A DNA stretch of 64,000 bases from Alnus glutinosa (taxonomy: Eukaryota > Streptophyta > Magnoliopsida > Fagales > Betulaceae), in assembly GCF_958979055.1 (NCBI RefSeq), contig NC_084899.1:3347001-3411000 (forward strand). The letters are read 5' to 3'. Below the pieces are notes generated by a model that made no database searches, was not told the origin of the DNA, and was given only the letters and a program-made list of their open reading frames with translations. The number at the start of each line of letters is the position of its first letter. Position 1 is the first letter of the stretch. The translations under genes and the position numbers were made by a program. Shown one piece after another: positions 60,920-64,000 of the stretch.

Positions 60920-62512
60920 TTATAAGAGTTCAGTGTTCTTTGGAGGAGTTTCCTTGGGGGTTAAAAATGATATTCTGAATTTTCTACACATGAATGAAGG
61001 GAAGTTGCCTATCCAATATCTTGGAGTTCCCCTTCTTTCTAAGCAGCTGATAGCAACTGATTGTGATGTTTTGGTCTCCAAAATTGCTGGTCGTATTGAT
61101 TCTTGGTTAGCTCGGAATCTGTCCTTTGCTGGAAGACTCCAACTAGTATCCTCTGTTTTGCTTAGTATGCAGGTTTATTGGGCTAAAGTCTTTATTTTGC
61201 TTAAAAATGTTATTTTTCTTCTTCAGCAGAAATTTAACCGCTTCTTGTGGGGTGGAAAAGACACTAAAGCCCATGCTAAAGTTTCCTGGGAGAAGCTTTG
61301 TAATCCTAAACGTGAAGGTGGGTTAGGTATCAAAAACCTGGAAGTATAGAATAATGCTTCTATTTTGCATCATATTTGGGCTCTCTTTACCAAAGCTAGC
61401 TCTCTTTGGGTGGCCTGGATTAAAGAGAATAGGCTGAAAGGAAAGAGCCTTTGGCAGGTCTCTATCCCCAATGATTGCTCTTGGTGTTGGAAGAAGTTGT
61501 TGAAACTTCGAAATATTGCTAAACAATTTTTGAGCTTCAAAGTAAGGAGTGGTTCTCAGATTTTCTTCTGGCATGATAAGTGGCATCCTACCAGTTATCT
61601 GCTGGATTGCTTTGGCTCCCGTGCAGTGCATGACTTAGGTATTCCCCTTGATGCTAAGGTGTCTAAGATCATTAAGGGTGGTGACTAGTACTGGCCATTT
61701 GCCCGGTCCAATACTATTGTGAAAATTCAAAGTAGGCTGCCTGAGATTCTTATTGGTGGTGAGGATTTGGTTGTTTGGCACTCTCCCATTGGTGCTTATT
61801 CTTGTGCAGCTACTTGGGATCAATTGCGAGTAAAGCTCCCGGTTGTTGCGTGGTGGAAGTTGGTTTGGCACCCTTTGGCCATCCCTCGGCATTCTTTCTT
61901 TCTATGGTTGGTTTTTAGAGAGGCTATAGTGACTAAATACCGGATGAGTAGTTGGGGGTATACTGGCAATGTGCTTTGCTTGTTTTGTCATGCTTGTCAT
62001 GAAAGTCAGGAGCATCTTTTTTTCAGTGCGGATTTAGTTTGAGGATATAGAGGACTTTGATGTCTGCGTGCCTCTTTACTGACATTCCGTCTGAATGGGA
62101 GAAGGTTATGACCTAGAGCATTGCTACACTCCAGGGGAAAGGCTTACAATCTAGTCTTGGTAAACTTTGTTTGGGTGCATGCATTTATTATCTTTGGCAA
62201 CAAAGAAATGCTTTGGTGCACAACAACAATTTGAAAACTGAGGAAACTATGGTTAAATAGATTACATGGGAAGTTCGTACTCGAATCCTTGCTAAGGGAT
62301 CTTTTAAGAAATTAGATAAATGTATAGAGCTTGTAATTAGTTGGAATTTACAAAAGTTGTTGATATAGGTTTGTTGCTTTCCTGTAGTAATGACTGTATA
62401 GGTCGTTCTGGATAGTGTCTTCTACTCAAGGTTTTTGGGCTAGTGCTTACTAACGTGTACTGTTGGTTGAGCTTTATAAAAAATTTTGATTCATCCAAAA
62501 AAAAAAAAAAGG
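60920..62512 (+). mobile_element. 5'-truncated LINE (L1-like), full 3' end
   Basis: Plus strand. The end of the ORF2 reverse transcriptase (YLGVPLLSKQLIATDCDVLV, SWLARNLSFAGRLQLVSSV, RFLWGGKDTKAHAKVSW), a linker (SGSQIFFWHDKWHPTSYLLD) and the zinc-binding domain (WWKLVWHPLAIPRHSFFLWL, LCLFCHACHESQEHLFF). Stops TAG near 61347 and 61686 stand where Trp is expected; more follow. Poly(A) is at about 62497-62510. The exact 10-bp duplication AATGTACTCT stands at 60910-60919 and 62513-62522. It is the same family as the LINE at 18333-20739. Confidence 0.9.
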
Positions 62513-62522
62513 AATGTACTCT

Positions 62523-62883
62523 CATGTTAGAATTTCAGAACATTTCTGTTTGGATGCTAAGAAACATAGGAAAAAGCAACCCAACTAACTAAATTGACCC
62601 AAGACCTCAAAAATTGTAAGATTAAAAAATATATTCAAGTTTTTCATCAATTTTCTCATCAAACCATTACTCAACAATTAACATTACAAGGGAGAGGACC
62701 AAAGAAAATGGGCAGTGTGGGAGAGAAATGAAAAATAAAAAATAAAATTAAAGGGAGAAAGAGATCGGAAACAAATTAGTGAGTACTGTTCATTCACTAA
62801 AACTTTTTTGTTATAATAGTGAGGCTACTGGAGTGTATTTTTGTGTTTTCACCAAATTGCCTTATAGCCTTATCATATACTAC
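62523..62883. other. Gene-free stretch
   Basis: No gene or element recognised. AT-rich; ends in tatactac, the left target duplication of the next MITE. Confidence 0.4.
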
Positions 62884-63684
62884 TAGGGGTGTGCAAGACC
62901 CACAGAAATCGATCCGACCCGCCTGTGAAACATAGGTTTTCCAGGTTTTATCGCGGATACGGGTTCAAAGATAAGGGATCCGCATAGGGCGGGGCGGGTT
63001 GCGGGTCCCGGTTTTCTAAAAAACCAGGGACCCGCCCCGTGTAAAGAAAGAAGTCAAAAAATTAAACCCTATCCCCTTTAACCCTAGCGCCGCAGCACCC
63101 AACGCCCCCCCCCCCCCCCCCTCATTTTTTCATTTCTTTTCTTCTAGCGCCGTAGCCATTCCTCTGATGAGTCTTCTCTTCATTTTTCTAAGCTCTCTAG
63201 TCTCTTCGAGTCTTCACGAATCACAGCCTCCCCTTGCAGTTGCAGGATGAGCTCTACTTCACAAATGCCTACGACTCTGCGAGAAAAATATTTCGAGAGA
63301 TCAGATGGGGAGTGGTTGCAATGATGGCTTGTACTCTTTTGTGAAGATCCTAACGATTAAGTTCACCAAGCTATTCAGCAATGGAGAATTTATTGATTCC
63401 ATTTCAGGTTTTCAATTTTCTCTCTTTCTAGTTAAATTACTTCATAAGTTTAGATTTTTTCACTCCGATATGATTCCCCTTTTCTGGTTATATTACATAA
63501 ATGCCACTCAGGAGGACCTGCCCTGCCCCATCAAACCCGCACCCCCGCCCAGGAATGTACTCACACCTCACGGTTTTCTCCTAAAAGTTGTGGTTCGCGG
63601 GTTCAAAACAAGCAACCCGTAGGGCTGCGAGGTGGGGGCAAAAAGGACAAAAAACCTCCCCGCCCCACCCAGTGCCCACCCCTA
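62884..63684. mobile_element. hAT-type MITE, copy 2
   Basis: Starts TAGGGGTGTGCAAG and ends GTGCCCACCCCTA, with an exact 8-bp duplication TATACTAC at 62876-62883 and 63685-63692. GGGGCGGG words near both ends and an interior ctagcgccgcagc segment match the MITE at 34284-35159 in inverted order. A C-run is at 63106-63121. The 105-codon ORF at 63305 has no recognisable domain. Confidence 0.88.
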
Positions 63685-63745
63685 TATACTACTCTATCAT
63701 CAATGCTATTCTATTCAATCTTCTTCCATTTCTAATAAAAGATTT

Positions 63746-64000
63746 CACTACAAAAATTTCAAGAATTCTGGACAGTTTCAAACCATCCAAAAATTGCAAA
63801 AAACCATCTAAAAAAATGTCCAGATGGTTTTTTCTAAACGATTTCAAACCGTCCAGGAAAATGTGTCGCTAATCCGGGTTATGGACGGTTTGAACAAACC
63901 GTCCGCAATTACAAACGGTTTGGGCCCAAACCGTCCAAAATTTGTTATTTTTTTTATAATTATTATTATTATTATTTTAATATAATAATAATTTTTTTTT
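63746..64000 (+). mobile_element. Left end of a second CACTA-type element, runs off the window
   Basis: Starts CACTACAAAAATTTCAAG, the same 11-bp end as the element at 48054. It is followed by alternating subterminal words AAACCGTCC and GGACGGTTT (at least eight within 63768-63945). The subterminal motif differs completely from ACACGTGTC, so it is a different CACTA family. The right end is outside the window. Confidence 0.75.

Noticed and set aside
63305..63622. 105-codon ORF near the right end
   Set aside because: Located wholly inside a hAT MITE with exact 8-bp duplications; no domain recognised.

Overview
This window looks like nuclear DNA of a flowering plant, probably a woody eudicot. 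The evidence is AT-rich, intron-bearing genes with GT/AG splice sites, plant-only families (histidine phosphotransfer proteins, thaumatin-like PR-5 proteins) and a dense load of plant transposons: Ty1/copia, a gypsy-type solo LTR, L1-like LINEs, CACTA, hAT and Mutator-type MITEs. The species cannot be fixed from the sequence. No tRNA, rRNA or CRISPR was seen.

The host genes form a damaged tandem array of a divergent pair: a six-exon HPt-like gene on the minus strand and a two-exon thaumatin-like gene (TLP) on the plus strand. Positions 1-5218 hold decayed HPt relics. Positions 5219-12187 (unit 1: HPt1 at 5528-7841, TLP1 at 10504-11375) and 12195-18917 (unit 2: HPt2 at 12480-14787, TLP2 at 17260-18097) are a recent direct duplication. 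Its break point lies inside a LINE tail and carries 7 bp of filler. TLP2 has a 1-bp frameshift. A third, older TLP (22796-34120) is split by an LTR element and has stop codons. A third HPt (46250-47600) keeps all six exons but has lost a splice acceptor. HPt1 and HPt2 are intact, yet the phospho-accepting histidine is tyrosine (Tyr79). HPt3 has aspartate there. They therefore read as pseudo-HPt proteins, comparable in principle to Arabidopsis AHP6, which blocks cytokinin phosphorelay.

Transposon layout. 18333-20739: LINE with 15-bp target duplication, carrying a 1.3-kb insertion. 20928-22795: second LINE with RNase H. 22996-33824: 10.8-kb copia-like element with gag and an extra plant-transposon ORF but no recognisable pol, carrying a 3.2-kb solo LTR (25867-29045). 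34284-35159: hAT MITE. 36188-42770: young copia element with unusual TA...TA LTR ends, its pol split by a 1.36-kb solo LTR (39007-40370). 43556-45250: Mutator-type MITE nested in another inverted-repeat element. 48054-60506: complete 12.45-kb CACTA element inserted upstream of HPt3, with decayed TNPD and TNPA genes and two telomere-motif arrays of opposite strand sense. 60920-62512: third LINE. 62884-63684: second hAT MITE. 63746 to the end: left end of another CACTA element.

In most element reading frames the premature stops can be explained by C-to-T or G-to-A changes, as expected for methylated DNA. The only host proteins likely to be made are HPt1, HPt2 and TLP1.
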